The position numbers and the translations under genes are program-made. A DNA stretch of 64,000 nt from Bradyrhizobium sp. Ai1a-2 (lineage in GTDB: Bacteria > Pseudomonadota > Alphaproteobacteria > Rhizobiales > Xanthobacteraceae): the NCBI RefSeq assembly GCF_000426245.1, contig NZ_AUEZ01000012.1, positions 1 to 64,000 on the forward strand, written 5' to 3'. Under the pieces are notes generated by a model, which was not told the DNA's origin, made no database searches, and was given only the letters and a program-made list of their open reading frames with translations. Shown here in pieces: positions 51,560 through 60,396 of this stretch. Numbering within the stretch: position 1 is the stretch's first letter; each line of letters opens with the position of its first letter.

Positions 51560-52516
51560 TCAGCGTTTCTGCGCAGGTCGTTTGCCAACACGTGAGCGCG
51601 GCGATTCAATTCCCGGGATCGAGCCGATCTCCCTGGCGAGAAAATCGATCAGGAGCCGGACGCGGGCGATGCCCGCGCGTTCCGGCACGATCAGCATGTT
51701 CAGCGGAACAGGCGACGGCGTATAGCGAGGCAGGATCGCCGTCAGCCGACCGGCTTTCAGGAGATCGTCCACCAGCCATCGATGCGCGGGCGCAATCCCG
51801 CGGCCCGCGACCATTGCCTCACGCGCGGCAAGGCCGTGGTCGACGCGAAGTCGTCCGCCGAACGGCACCGCATGATGCTCACCGCGCGGCCCTTTCAGGT
51901 CCAGCATGTCGCTGCCTGCGATGTTCGACATCCGAATGCCCTCGTGCTGCGCGAGGTCCTGCGGGACCGACGGCGTCCCGCACGAAGTGAGATAAGCGGG
52001 TGCCGCGACCAGGAGTCGCCGGGATTGGCCGAGCGGGCGGAGCTTCATCGAGCTGTCAGTCAGCGGCCCCAGCCGCAGCGCGATGTCGACTCCTTCGCGC
52101 ACGAGATCGACGCGCTCGTCCGTAAGGCTGAGGTCGATCGCGATATCGCGATAGCGATCCTGAAACGCGAAGATCAATCGGCTGATATGCAAGACGCCGA
52201 TCGCCGCCGTGCAGGAAATCCGGATCGTGCCCGCCGGCTGGCCGCGTGTGCCGCGGGCCTCGTCGCCGGCCTGTTCCACCAAACGCAGGATCTGGACGCA
52301 GTTGGCGTAGTAGCGACCGCCCTCGTCCGTCATGGTGACGCGCCGCGTGGTCCGCGACAGCAAAGGCACGCCGACGGCGTCCTCGAGCTCGCGCAGGTGA
52401 CGCGTGATGGTGGATTGGCCGACGCCGAGTTCGCGCGCCACTGCCGACAGGCTGCCGCGCTCGGCAACGCGGACGAAGCTGCGCATCCGCTCCAGCGTGA
52501 CGTCCGATCTATCCAT
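51560..52516 (-). CDS. LysR-family transcriptional regulator
   Basis: 318 residues. N-terminal helix-turn-helix VAERGSLSAVARELGVGQSTITRHLRELEDAVGVPLLSR, then an effector domain with GTIRISCTAAIGVLHISRLIFAF and DIALRLGPLTDSSMKLRPLGQSRR. It is divergent from a quinone-reductase-like flavoprotein gene, whose transcription it probably controls. A perfect 6-2-6 palindrome lies seven bases before its own start. Confidence 0.93.
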   Translation of the reverse strand: MDRSDVTLERMRSFVRVAERGSLSAVARELGVGQSTITRHLRELEDAVGVPLLSRTTRRVTMTDEGGRYYANCVQILRLVEQAGDEARGTRGQPAGTIRISCTAAIGVLHISRLIFAFQDRYRDIAIDLSLTDERVDLVREGVDIALRLGPLTDSSMKLRPLGQSRRLLVAAPAYLTSCGTPSVPQDLAQHEGIRMSNIAGSDMLDLKGPRGEHHAVPFGGRLRVDHGLAAREAMVAGRGIAPAHRWLVDDLLKAGRLTAILPRYTPSPVPLNMLIVPERAGIARVRLLIDFLAREIGSIPGIESPRSRVGKRPAQKR

Positions 52517-52522
52517 TATTCG

Positions 52523-52536
52523 GCATAATCTTATGC
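52523..52536. promoter_or_regulatory. GCATAA-TC-TTATGC operator between LysR and quinone reductase genes
   Basis: A perfect inverted repeat in the divergent intergenic region, seven bases upstream of the LysR start. Position and symmetry suit a LysR-type binding site controlling both transcripts. Confidence 0.6.
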
Positions 52537-52609
52537 ATTGCCGACATGTAGTGGATCAGCACGACATCGTCTAGCTGAGGGACAGTTTTCCGCAAGGGAT
52601 CATCGACCG

Positions 52610-53443
52610 ATGAACGTGCTGCTTGTTTTCGCCCATCCCGAACCGCGCTCGCTCAACGGCGCGCTACGCGATGTCGCCGTCGCCGAGCTGAAGACCCAGG
52701 GCCATCATGTGCGAGTCTCGGACCTCTATGCGCAGGGTTGGAAGTCGCAGATCGATCGAGCCGACTTCCCCGCGTCGGCGAGCGACGCGCGCCTCAAGCC
52801 CGCTGCGGCTTCCGGCGAAGCCTTCGCCGCGGGCACGCTGACCGACGACGTCAAGGCCGAGCAGGAGAAGCTGTTATGGGCCGACATTCTGATCCTGCAG
52901 TTTCCGCTCTGGTGGTACACGATGCCCGCGATCCTGAAAGGCTGGGTCGACCGGGTCTACGCTTATGGTTTCGCTTACGGCGTCGGCGAGCACAGCGACA
53001 GGCATTGGGGCGACCGCTTCGGCGAAGGGACGCTTGCCGGCAAGCGCGCGATGCTGATCGTGACCACCGGCGGCTGGCAGGAGCACTATGCGCCGCGCGG
53101 CATCAACGGACCGATCGACGACCTCCTGTTCCCGATCAATCACGGCATCCTCTATTACCCGGGGTACGACGTGCTGCCACCGTTCGTGGCCTACCGTGTC
53201 GACCGTCTCGACGAGAACGGCTTCGATCTCATCGCCGATCGCCTGCGCGAGCGGATGCGAACACTAGCGACCACGCCGCCAATTCCGTATCGACCGCAGA
53301 ACGGCGGCGACTATCTGATCCCGAGCCTGCAGCTTCGGCCCGAGCTAGTTGAACCTGATACCAGGGGATTTGCGCTTCATGTGGACGGCGCCGCGGCGCG
53401 CGCCCGCGACAACGTCGGTATGCGTCGGTTCCGAGAGGCCTGA
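52610..53443 (+). CDS. NAD(P)H:quinone oxidoreductase-like flavodoxin-fold protein
   Basis: From the ATG at 52610 it has 277 residues. The flavodoxin-2 fold is evident: MNVLLVFAHPEPRSLNGALRDVA, then LLWADILILQFPLWWYTMPAILKGWVDRVYAYGF and LIVTTGG. It is longer than typical MdaB/KefF proteins because of an extra C-terminal region ending in a basic tail. It reduces quinones with two electrons, probably for electrophile defence. It is divergent from a LysR gene. Confidence 0.9.
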   Translation: MNVLLVFAHPEPRSLNGALRDVAVAELKTQGHHVRVSDLYAQGWKSQIDRADFPASASDARLKPAAASGEAFAAGTLTDDVKAEQEKLLWADILILQFPLWWYTMPAILKGWVDRVYAYGFAYGVGEHSDRHWGDRFGEGTLAGKRAMLIVTTGGWQEHYAPRGINGPIDDLLFPINHGILYYPGYDVLPPFVAYRVDRLDENGFDLIADRLRERMRTLATTPPIPYRPQNGGDYLIPSLQLRPELVEPDTRGFALHVDGAAARARDNVGMRRFREA

Positions 53444-53466
53444 CGCCGCCCTGAGCGGGCCCTCGG

Positions 53467-54033
53467 TCACACCACTTCGAGCGGCACGAACGGCCCATCC
53501 GGCAATCGCACGACGATGACATCGTCCGGCCGCACGGCGCCGCCTTCAACGACGATACCCATGACGCCGCCCTTGCGAACCAGTTTGCCATCGACGCGCG
53601 TGATGATCTCGCGCAGCATTCCCGGCTGAAATGTATCGATCTGCACGCAACAGCTGCGCAAGCCCGTGATCTCGACGATCGCGTCGCGCCCGATGTGCAG
53701 GCGCGTGCCCACGGGCAGCGCCATCAGGTCGATCCCTCGCGTAGAGATGTTCTCGCCGAGGTCGCCGGGCCGCACGACGAAACCCTTGCGGGTCAGATCG
53801 TCGATGAGCTCTGCCTGGATGAGATGAACCTGCCGCAGGTTCGGCCGCGTCGGATCACGTTCCGCATCGAAGCGGTGCTTGACCAGCGGTCCACAATGCG
53901 CGTCGCCGTCGATGCCGAGCCCCTTGCGCAGCACGACGACGTCTTGCGGATGTTTGGTGAAGCTGTGCGTGCCGCTGAGGAAAACACCGAGCACGAAAGG
54001 CGGCGAGTTTCGGTCAAACCAAGCATGGCACAA
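53467..54033 (-). CDS. MOSC domain protein
   Basis: A 188-residue stand-alone MOSC domain: GVFLSGTHSFTKHPQDVVVL, GIDGDAHCGP, RQVHLIQAELIDDL, VRPGDLGENISTRGIDLMAL and LRSCCVQIDTFQPGML, where the conserved Cys is present. The frame opens with TTG, and an internal GTG 39 bases later is another possible start. MOSC proteins bind Mo cofactor for detoxification or sulfur transfer; the partner is unknown. Confidence 0.88.
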   Translation of the reverse strand: MCHAWFDRNSPPFVLGVFLSGTHSFTKHPQDVVVLRKGLGIDGDAHCGPLVKHRFDAERDPTRPNLRQVHLIQAELIDDLTRKGFVVRPGDLGENISTRGIDLMALPVGTRLHIGRDAIVEITGLRSCCVQIDTFQPGMLREIITRVDGKLVRKGGVMGIVVEGGAVRPDDVIVVRLPDGPFVPLEVV

Positions 54034-54161
54034 ACTCCATTGTGCTGATATGCGTTGGTTGACGTTAACGCCTACGCGGCAAGCTCGACGAGCAAACCGT
54101 CTGCTCTTTGTTTTTCACACCGATAACAGACTGGCAAGCCTAACTATGAGGCACGGGATGC

Positions 54162-54512
54162 CTAGCCCGGCTTGTCGTCGTCGAAGCTGACGATCACGGC
54201 GGCATTGGCGATGAGGATGGCATCGCTGCCCTGCTCGGCCGGAATCTCGAGCCCGCCCTTGACCGCGGTGACGGTCACCGTGCCGTAAGGCAGTTCCTTC
54301 GCGACAGCAGCAGTGTCGACCGCATCCGGATTCGGCACGCCGATGGTGACATCGACGAACATGTCGTTGGCGGTCTTGCCGAGCATGCGGAAGAAGCCAA
54401 GGCTCGAATGACGGATGGCGTCCGAGACCGCGCGCCTTGCCGCCTTGGTGGCATCCTTGCCGTGAACATCGACGCCCATGCCCATCTCGGTGATACAGCG
54501 AACGCGTGCCAT
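54162..54512 (-). CDS. Lin0512 family protein
   Basis: A 116-residue protein: MGMGVDVHGKDATKAARRAVSDAIRHSSLGFF, then VDVTIGVPNPDAVDTAAVA and the glycine-containing VKGGLEIPAEQGSDAILIANAAVIV. This matches the Lin0512 family of small, uncharacterised proteins. AGGAA precedes the ATG. It is a single-gene unit between the MOSC and methyltransferase genes. Confidence 0.88.
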   Translation of the reverse strand: MARVRCITEMGMGVDVHGKDATKAARRAVSDAIRHSSLGFFRMLGKTANDMFVDVTIGVPNPDAVDTAAVAKELPYGTVTVTAVKGGLEIPAEQGSDAILIANAAVIVSFDDDKPG

Positions 54513-54644
54513 TCAATTTCCTGTCTTGTCTTTGAGTGGGAGGAGGCCCTAAGGCGCGCCCTCCACTCGATTACCCCTGTGAGCATAGCTATCCACCTCA
54601 CGCTGGCAAGGGCGGGGTCGCGCAAGCCGGCGTCCCGATCTTCG

Positions 54645-55313
54645 CTACCAGACCGAGGGGATGAACCGATAGCGCACGCGCGCGGCATACTCGTCGTATC
54701 CCTTCAGCTCCGCCCTCAGTGCGCCCTCCTCGTGCAGCGTCCGCCATGCGATGCCGAGAATGAACACCACCGACATCGCAAGACCGATCCAGGACCCGAG
54801 CAACAGCGGCAGGCCGACGATAAGGAGCAAGGCGCTCGTATACATCGGGTGCCGCACGATAGCGTACGGCCCAGTATCGATCACCCGCTGATCCTCCTGG
54901 ATCTTCACCACCGGCGCGGCAAAGGTATTTTCCCGGAAGGTCCACCACACGCCGAGCAGATAGAGCACGGTGAGGACGCCGCCGACCACCTGCAGCCAGA
55001 CCGGCACCGCGGTGAATCCCGTGCGCGCGGCATCCCATGACATGAAGATCATCCAGGCGCAGAACAGCACGATGAAGAGCGTCAGCCAGATCCGGTCCCA
55101 CGGCTTTTGATCGCGCTGCACCGGTGAACCCATGCGCTCGCGCAACAGGCGCGGATTGCGCTTGGCGAGCCACAGGGTGATTGCAAGGCCGCCGATCCCG
55201 AATAGGGCGAGGAACGCCCAGCCTCCGGGATAAGCCAGTGTGCCGGCCGGCCACAGGATCATGGCGGCCATGATCGCGGTCCAGACCACGAGCTGAAGCG
55301 TGACTTTCACCAT
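54645..55313 (-). CDS. Isoprenylcysteine methyltransferase-like membrane enzyme (ICMT/PEMT)
   Basis: From the ATG at 55313 (GGGAG upstream) it has 222 residues with about five membrane helices. The C-terminal SAM-binding motif is ALRAELKGYDEYAARVRYR preceded by YAIVRHPMYTSALLLIVGLPLLLGS, typical of the ICMT/phospholipid methyltransferase family. The substrate is unknown. It is divergent from a GbsR-like regulator whose palindromic sites lie in the shared intergenic region. Confidence 0.87.
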   Translation of the reverse strand: MVKVTLQLVVWTAIMAAMILWPAGTLAYPGGWAFLALFGIGGLAITLWLAKRNPRLLRERMGSPVQRDQKPWDRIWLTLFIVLFCAWMIFMSWDAARTGFTAVPVWLQVVGGVLTVLYLLGVWWTFRENTFAAPVVKIQEDQRVIDTGPYAIVRHPMYTSALLLIVGLPLLLGSWIGLAMSVVFILGIAWRTLHEEGALRAELKGYDEYAARVRYRFIPSVW

Positions 55314-55404
55314 GACATGCTCCCGGCACCGGTCCGGGCTTGAGTCTGAAGCGTAGCGGCCATGGCAACTCTCCGCTCTGTCGCCCCATATTGGACAAAT
55401 CCAC

Positions 55405-55436
55405 AATATCCAGTATATTCGGGAAATGCCGAATAT
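55405..55436. promoter_or_regulatory. Overlapping palindromes spanning the GbsR-like gene start
   Basis: AATAT-CCAGT-ATATT (55405-55419) overlaps ATATTCGG-GAAATG-CCGAATAT (55415-55436), an 8-6-8 perfect inverted repeat. The second covers the ribosome site GGGAAA and an ATG in its centre. It is the likely operator for autoregulation and for the divergent methyltransferase gene. Confidence 0.7.
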
Positions 55437-55896
55437 GTCAAACAAAGGTCCGACCGGCGCCGAACGGCGCTTCATCGAAGATGTGGCGCGGCTGCTGGTG
55501 CCCTGGGGCGTTCCGCAGGCGGCCGCCCGCCTCTACGGCTACCTGCTGCTGTTCCCGGAGCCGGTCAGCCTCGACCGCATGGCGGCCGATCTCGAGATGA
55601 GCAAGAGCACCGCCAGCGTCGCCGCCCGGCTGTTGGAGAAATACACGCTGGCGCGCCGCCACGGCCAACGCGGCAGCAAACGCGTGCTCTATGAAGTGTC
55701 CGACAATTACGAGGGCATGCTGACCGAGCAGAACCGCCTGCTCGATGCGCTCGCCGAACTTTTGAAGCAGGGCGCGGGCATCGCTGCCCGCGGAAAGACA
55801 CGCAGTCGCATGGAGGAGATGGCCGAGTTCCACATGACGATCCGCCGGTCGATGGAAGCGGCGCTGAAACGCTGGCGCGCAAGGAAGACGCGGTAG
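55435..55896 (+). CDS. GbsR/MarR-type transcriptional regulator
   Basis: A winged-helix regulator of about 153 residues: FIEDVARLLVPWGVPQAAARLYGYLLLF, then VSLDRMAADLEMSKSTASVAARLLEKYTLARR, typical of GbsR-like proteins. ATGs at 55426 and 55435 are in frame; the second fits the ribosome site better. The C-terminal helix likely forms the dimer. It probably represses the divergent methyltransferase gene. Confidence 0.88.
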   Translation: MSNKGPTGAERRFIEDVARLLVPWGVPQAAARLYGYLLLFPEPVSLDRMAADLEMSKSTASVAARLLEKYTLARRHGQRGSKRVLYEVSDNYEGMLTEQNRLLDALAELLKQGAGIAARGKTRSRMEEMAEFHMTIRRSMEAALKRWRARKTR

Positions 55897-55924
55897 GTCA
55901 GCGCAGCACCCATCGATCTCCTCC

Positions 55925-57145
55925 TCAGGCCGGCACAGGCGCCGGCTGAGGCTTGGCGCTCGGAAACGGCCTGAACGTCAGCGCGATCAGGAAGGCGCCA
56001 AGTCCAACGGCCCAGGAGCCGATGTAAAGCCAGGCGTAACTGGCGAAGGTGTCGTAGATCAAACCTCCGGCCACCGGCCCCGTTGCCATGCCCAGGCTGC
56101 CTGCCATCGCCGTTCCACCGATCACCGTGCCCATCATCCCTAGCGGAAAATTCTCTCGCGCAAGCACGGCGTAGAGCGGCATGGTGCCGGCATAGATGAA
56201 GCCGAACACCGCCGCGACGGCGTAGAACGCGCTGAGCTCGCGCACGAAGGCATAGGCGAGCGCACCGAATGCCTGGGCAAACAGCCCCGAGACCAGCACG
56301 CGCTTGGCGCCAAAGCGGTCGCCGAGCAGGCCGAACGCGATCCGGCCGCCCATCCCCGCCAGACCCTCCACGCTGTAGATCGTGACGGCGGCGATCATCG
56401 GTATCCCGCAGCTGATCGCATAGCTCACCGTATGGATGATCGGCCCCGAATGCGTGGCGCAGCAGAAGAAATTCGTCGCGAGCAGAACGATGAACTGCGG
56501 CGAGCGTAGCGCTTGCGCCAGCGACATCCCCGGTTGCTGCTGGCCCACGCCGGAAGCCGGGGCGTGTTCGCGTTCGAGCGCCGGCGGGCGGCGCACCAGC
56601 AACGATAGGGGAATCATGATGCAGGCGACAACGACGGCCAAAATCTGAAGCGAGGTCCTCCAGTCATGGATCGAGACGAGCCAGGCCGCGAGCGGCGACA
56701 TCGTCATGGGCGCCATCCCCATTCCCGCCGAAACCAGCGACACGGCAAGACTGCGATGGGTATCGAACCATCCGGTGACGCAGGCCATCATTGGCGCGAA
56801 AATAGCGGCGGCCGCGCCGCCCACCATCAGGCCGAAGATGAATTGAAACGCGACCAGCGATGAGGCGAGGCTGGCCAGCGCCAGGCTTGCCGCGAGCACG
56901 ATCGACCCAGTCAGCACCACCGGCAGCGGCCCGAGCCGATCGGACAAGGTTCCCCAGATCATGCTCGTGAACGCCATCGCGAGAAAGCCAATGGTCATGG
57001 CGCTGGACACGCCAGTGACGGACCAGCCCGTATCCCGCGAGATCGGCAGGAGAAAAACCGGCAGCGAGAACATCCCGCCGATCGCAACGCAGCCCAGAAG
57101 CCCGCCGGCTCCGACAATCACCCAGCGATAGTGAGCATCCTTCAT
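55925..57145 (-). CDS. MFS transporter, YbfB/OxlT-like
   Basis: A 406-residue, 12-helix transporter: WVIVGAGGLLGCVAIGGMFSLPVFL, the loop motif GTLSDRLGPLPVVL, and in the second half GRIAFGLLGDRFGAKRVLV. The OxlT/MCT-like group exchanges or imports monocarboxylates. It is the last gene of the minus-strand run that begins with the MarR gene at 60316, and may export or import the compound that run deals with. Confidence 0.9.
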   Translation of the reverse strand: MKDAHYRWVIVGAGGLLGCVAIGGMFSLPVFLLPISRDTGWSVTGVSSAMTIGFLAMAFTSMIWGTLSDRLGPLPVVLTGSIVLAASLALASLASSLVAFQFIFGLMVGGAAAAIFAPMMACVTGWFDTHRSLAVSLVSAGMGMAPMTMSPLAAWLVSIHDWRTSLQILAVVVACIMIPLSLLVRRPPALEREHAPASGVGQQQPGMSLAQALRSPQFIVLLATNFFCCATHSGPIIHTVSYAISCGIPMIAAVTIYSVEGLAGMGGRIAFGLLGDRFGAKRVLVSGLFAQAFGALAYAFVRELSAFYAVAAVFGFIYAGTMPLYAVLARENFPLGMMGTVIGGTAMAGSLGMATGPVAGGLIYDTFASYAWLYIGSWAVGLGAFLIALTFRPFPSAKPQPAPVPA

Positions 57146-57319
57146 TCCCTGTCTCCACTGCAGCTATCCCTGGCTCCAAGACGAATGCGAGGCGCCAAAG
57201 ACGACATGCGGAGGTTCGTTCCAGCTCACTTTTTTGCGAACGGCGCCGCATCCGTGGCTGGCCAGGAAAACAGCGGTGGAAGGCAGCGGTTCATTGCCCG
57301 CCCTGCGGACCAGCTTCCG

Positions 57320-57871
57320 TCATTCGGCAGCCTCCCGAGGGGTGACGCCCTGCTCGACGTCCAACTGCAGGATGTCGTTGAAGCGGTTGAACGCGCCGCA
57401 CAGGGCGATGCGCCAGGTCAGTTCGACGATCTGAGCCTCGGAGAAATGCTGGCGAAGGCGGCTGAAGATCTCATCACGGGTCTTGTTCCAGTTGTTGGTG
57501 ACCGCGATGGAATATTCGACGACCAGTTTGTCGACTGCATCCAGTTCGGGATGATCCTTGTAGTCGAGCAGGCGTTCGGCCCCCTCTTCCGAGACACCCT
57601 GGATCGCCAGCTTCGGCGCGTGATGCGACACGCAATAGTCGCACTTGTTCAACAGCGAGACCGTGACCAGCGCCAGCTCAAGATGGCGCTTCGATAACAC
57701 CGCCTCGTCTGCCAGATCGACCAGCAGCGACCACGTATGCTTGAAGATCGGCGGCCGCTGCGCCATCACGCCGGCCTGATGCTCGAACGCCCCATAAGTG
57801 GTCATCTTATCCCAGAGCGGCTTCAGCTCTGCCGGCAGATCGTCTCTGGTCTTGATGGACACGCGCGACAT
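57320..57871 (-). CDS. Carboxymuconolactone decarboxylase/AhpD-like protein
   Basis: From the ATG at 57871 (AAGGTG upstream) it has 183 residues. It carries the AhpD-type redox motif CDYCVSHH (Cys77, Cys80, His84) in HLELALVTVSLLNKCDYCV, used by alkylhydroperoxidase-like members. The C-terminal part WRIALCGAFNRFNDILQLD is usual for the family. It is likely a thiol-dependent peroxidase or a gamma-carboxymuconolactone-type enzyme. It lies between the secreted hydrolase and the MFS gene. Confidence 0.9.
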   Translation of the reverse strand: MSRVSIKTRDDLPAELKPLWDKMTTYGAFEHQAGVMAQRPPIFKHTWSLLVDLADEAVLSKRHLELALVTVSLLNKCDYCVSHHAPKLAIQGVSEEGAERLLDYKDHPELDAVDKLVVEYSIAVTNNWNKTRDEIFSRLRQHFSEAQIVELTWRIALCGAFNRFNDILQLDVEQGVTPREAAE

Positions 57872-57996
57872 GGATTCACCTTGAATCGGATGTTGAGAGG
57901 GGCGCAACGGGATGCAAGCAATCCTGCTACCACGGCGGCTGGCGCCGCTGGACGAGGATAGCAGCCCCGCCGCCACGTCAGTCAAGGCCCACGGGA

Positions 57997-59145
57997 TTAT
58001 TCGTCAAGCCATTGCATGAACTCGTCGACATGCTTCGCCCAGAGTTCTGGACGCGTCATCGTGTAGTGGCCGGGCGACGTCGGAGTTCCCGGCTGAACGA
58101 CGTACCGGCCCAGCTTGAGCTTCGGCACGAGGCGTTGCAGAACCTTCAGCGTGTCAGGATTGAACTCGTCGTCGGCAAAATTGAGTGCGAAGAGCTTGGT
58201 CTTGATTTTGGAAAGCTCGGGCTCGGGGTTGTAGGTGAATGACGATTTGAGCGAGTAAAGGATATCATTCGGGTCGGTGTGCTCGGCCTGGAAGCGAGTG
58301 TTCGCGAGGAATTTGTCCGCCGCGGCACCATCAGGGATTTGTTGCTGAAGCGCCGGAGCGCTGTCGATCATCATTCGAAGCACCCGGAACCCGTAAGTCC
58401 AGCCGCGCGGAGGCTGCGTGTAGTCACCGTTGTTCCACTCCGGGTCGGAACGGATTTCATCGATCACCATGCGCCGCCACAGCAGGTTGCGCCCCGAGAC
58501 TGTGATCGGCAGCGAGACCACGGGCATCACACCGTCCATCATGTCGGGATAGGCTTCGGCCCATTGCCACGCATTCATGCCGCCCATGGACATGCCGAGG
58601 ATGGCGTGGAGATGCTTGATGCCCAGGGTCTCGGTGACGAGCCTGTGCTGGAGATCGACGATGTCGCCATAGTCGTAATTGGGAAATTTCGCCTTCAGGC
58701 CATCGCTCGGCTTGCTGGATTGGCCGTGGCCCACATTATCGGGAAAGATCAGGTAGTAACGGCTCGCATCGAGCGGGCGTCCTGGATCGAACAGCGCCTT
58801 GGTGTAGGTCGGGCTGACAAGGGCGCGGCTGTCCGCGCCGGTCCAGTGCAGGACGAGGACGGCATTGTCGATGTCGCCCTGGGCGTTGCGATGCGGCGTG
58901 CCGAGCGTCGCATAGTGGATCTTCAGCCGTTCCAGGGTCTCCCCATCCCGGAACTTGTAGTTGTCGAACCAGGCATCGGCCTGAACGGCCGCCTTGTTCA
59001 CCTGCAGGTCCCACGCTGAAGCCGACCCGTTGGCAGCGGCGGCAGATGGCGAACTGGATTGGGCAAATCCGGTGCCTGCAAGCATTGTTCCGGGCAGCAG
59101 GCCGAGGAGGACGCCAGCTACAGCACGAGCACGTCGAGACTTCAT
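57997..59145 (-). CDS. Secreted alpha/beta hydrolase, homoserine O-acetyltransferase-like
   Basis: A 382-residue protein with a signal peptide (about 1-28). The MetX-like fold shows LKIHYATLGTPHRNAQGDIDN, IFPDNVGHGQSSKPSDGL, and the nucleophile elbow ILGMSMGGMNAWQWAEAYPD, with Ser followed by Met and Gly. A periplasmic location makes amino-acid biosynthesis unlikely; esterase or acyltransferase activity on an exogenous compound is more probable. It is 45 bp after the small membrane gene in the same orientation. Confidence 0.87.
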   Translation of the reverse strand: MKSRRARAVAGVLLGLLPGTMLAGTGFAQSSSPSAAAANGSASAWDLQVNKAAVQADAWFDNYKFRDGETLERLKIHYATLGTPHRNAQGDIDNAVLVLHWTGADSRALVSPTYTKALFDPGRPLDASRYYLIFPDNVGHGQSSKPSDGLKAKFPNYDYGDIVDLQHRLVTETLGIKHLHAILGMSMGGMNAWQWAEAYPDMMDGVMPVVSLPITVSGRNLLWRRMVIDEIRSDPEWNNGDYTQPPRGWTYGFRVLRMMIDSAPALQQQIPDGAAADKFLANTRFQAEHTDPNDILYSLKSSFTYNPEPELSKIKTKLFALNFADDEFNPDTLKVLQRLVPKLKLGRYVVQPGTPTSPGHYTMTRPELWAKHVDEFMQWLDE

Positions 59146-59190
59146 GATGATTTCCTTGCACTGGTGGGAATGGCGAGTCTGCCGTCTCTG

Positions 59191-59808
59191 CTATGCGTTG
59201 GCGCGCTCGACGTGCTTGATCCCTACGCCACGACGAAGCAGGTCGAACGCCATGATGTGGCTCGCACCCGAAATGCCGACGCCATAAAGCGGGATCAGCG
59301 CCATCGGCAGCGTCTCGATGCCAGACATGCGCGGGTCGTTGAGGAGGAAGAGCGTCAGCCCCGTACCGACTGCCACGACAAAATCGGCGAACCCAAAGAT
59401 GTGGAAGACGAGGTACCGGTTCCGACTTTCGGGCAGCAGCGTAACGCCAAGGGCCAGAAGACCCGCGACGAGGTCGCCCCATGCGGCGTTCCGAACAAAG
59501 ATTTCCGGGAGGAGGTTGTACGCACCGTACCAGAAGAAGACCAATGCAGCCGCGATGCGCCAGATATGAAATGCCGTGAGCGGCCGCAGCCCGACGGCTT
59601 CGATGTACGCACGGAAGCCGTCGGATATCGCGTAGACGACAACGGGCACCACAATGCCCAAGGCAATGATGGGAGCGAGCACCAGCGGGTAGATGGCACG
59701 ATAGACGCCTGCCTCGGCGGCGACGACGACGGCCAATCCCCAGATAGCCAGGACAGTCAGCAGGACGTGCGTTCCGTGGCGCTTTTGGTCCTCAATTTCG
59801 CGAGCCAT
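59191..59808 (-). CDS. Hypothetical membrane protein (six helices)
   Basis: From the ATG at 59808 (GGAG upstream) it has 205 residues and about six hydrophobic segments, for example THVLLTVLAIWGLAVVVAAE, PLVLAPIIALGIVVPVVVYA and GDLVAGLLALGVTLLP. I do not recognise the family. It lies between the MarR-type gene (70 bp upstream) and the secreted hydrolase gene (45 bp downstream), so it is probably part of the MarR-controlled unit. Confidence 0.8.
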   Translation of the reverse strand: MAREIEDQKRHGTHVLLTVLAIWGLAVVVAAEAGVYRAIYPLVLAPIIALGIVVPVVVYAISDGFRAYIEAVGLRPLTAFHIWRIAAALVFFWYGAYNLLPEIFVRNAAWGDLVAGLLALGVTLLPESRNRYLVFHIFGFADFVVAVGTGLTLFLLNDPRMSGIETLPMALIPLYGVGISGASHIMAFDLLRRGVGIKHVERANA

Positions 59809-59878
59809 GAGATATCTCCATTTTAGGTGTAGTAACACGTTTCTGAGCACCGAAGAGCGCCACGCTTTTTCTCGCTTC

Positions 59879-60316
59879 TCAGCCTGACAGCAAATCCAGA
59901 GCGGGTCTGAGTTCGTCCCAACGATTGGGGCCGATGCGACGATTGCTCTCCCGTTGCGCCGTTCGCCAGAGCGGCACCGCTTCCTTGAGAAGTGTCCGCC
60001 CTTTGGCTGTCAGCGTCAGACTGCGGATACGTCGATCTCCCGCGTCTGGCTGAATCGCAACGAGCGCAAAGGTTTCCAGGGGCCTCAAGTTGCGCGTGAG
60101 CGTCGTGCGGTCCATGCCGAGCAGATCGGCCATATCGCTGATCGGCATCGGCTTGTCGCGCTTCAACGCGGACAGGATCGTGAACTGTCCGGACGTCACG
60201 CCGATAGGCTTCAACGCCGCGTCGTACCGGCGCGATGTGGCGCGGGCCGCCCTGTTCAGACCAAGACACACGCAGGCCTCGTAAAAATCCGACGCTGTAA
60301 GATCGTCCTCTTTCAT
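59879..60316 (-). CDS. MarR-family transcriptional regulator
   Basis: 145 residues: CVCLGLNRAARATSRRYDAALKPIGVTSGQFTILSALK, the winged helix ISDMADLLGMDRTTLTRNLRPLETFALVAIQPD, then DRRIRSLTLTAKGRTLLKEAV, all MarR signatures. Cysteines near the N-terminus (CVC) could sense oxidants or electrophiles. It is first in a minus-strand run of a membrane protein, hydrolase, AhpD-like and MFS genes. A 17-bp palindrome lies five bases before its start. Confidence 0.92.
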   Translation of the reverse strand: MKEDDLTASDFYEACVCLGLNRAARATSRRYDAALKPIGVTSGQFTILSALKRDKPMPISDMADLLGMDRTTLTRNLRPLETFALVAIQPDAGDRRIRSLTLTAKGRTLLKEAVPLWRTAQRESNRRIGPNRWDELRPALDLLSG

Positions 60317-60321
60317 CTGTG

Positions 60322-60338
60322 ACTCTTATAATAAGAGT
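60322..60338. promoter_or_regulatory. MarR operator ACTCTTAT-A-ATAAGAGT
   Basis: A perfect 8-1-8 palindrome centred 14 bases upstream of the MarR gene start. It is a strong candidate for autorepression and for control of the downstream run of genes. Confidence 0.75.
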
Positions 60339-60396
60339 TACTCACGCGCAAATCACGCTTATGGCAACAGCGTAAAGCTATCCACCCTGGGCTCCC

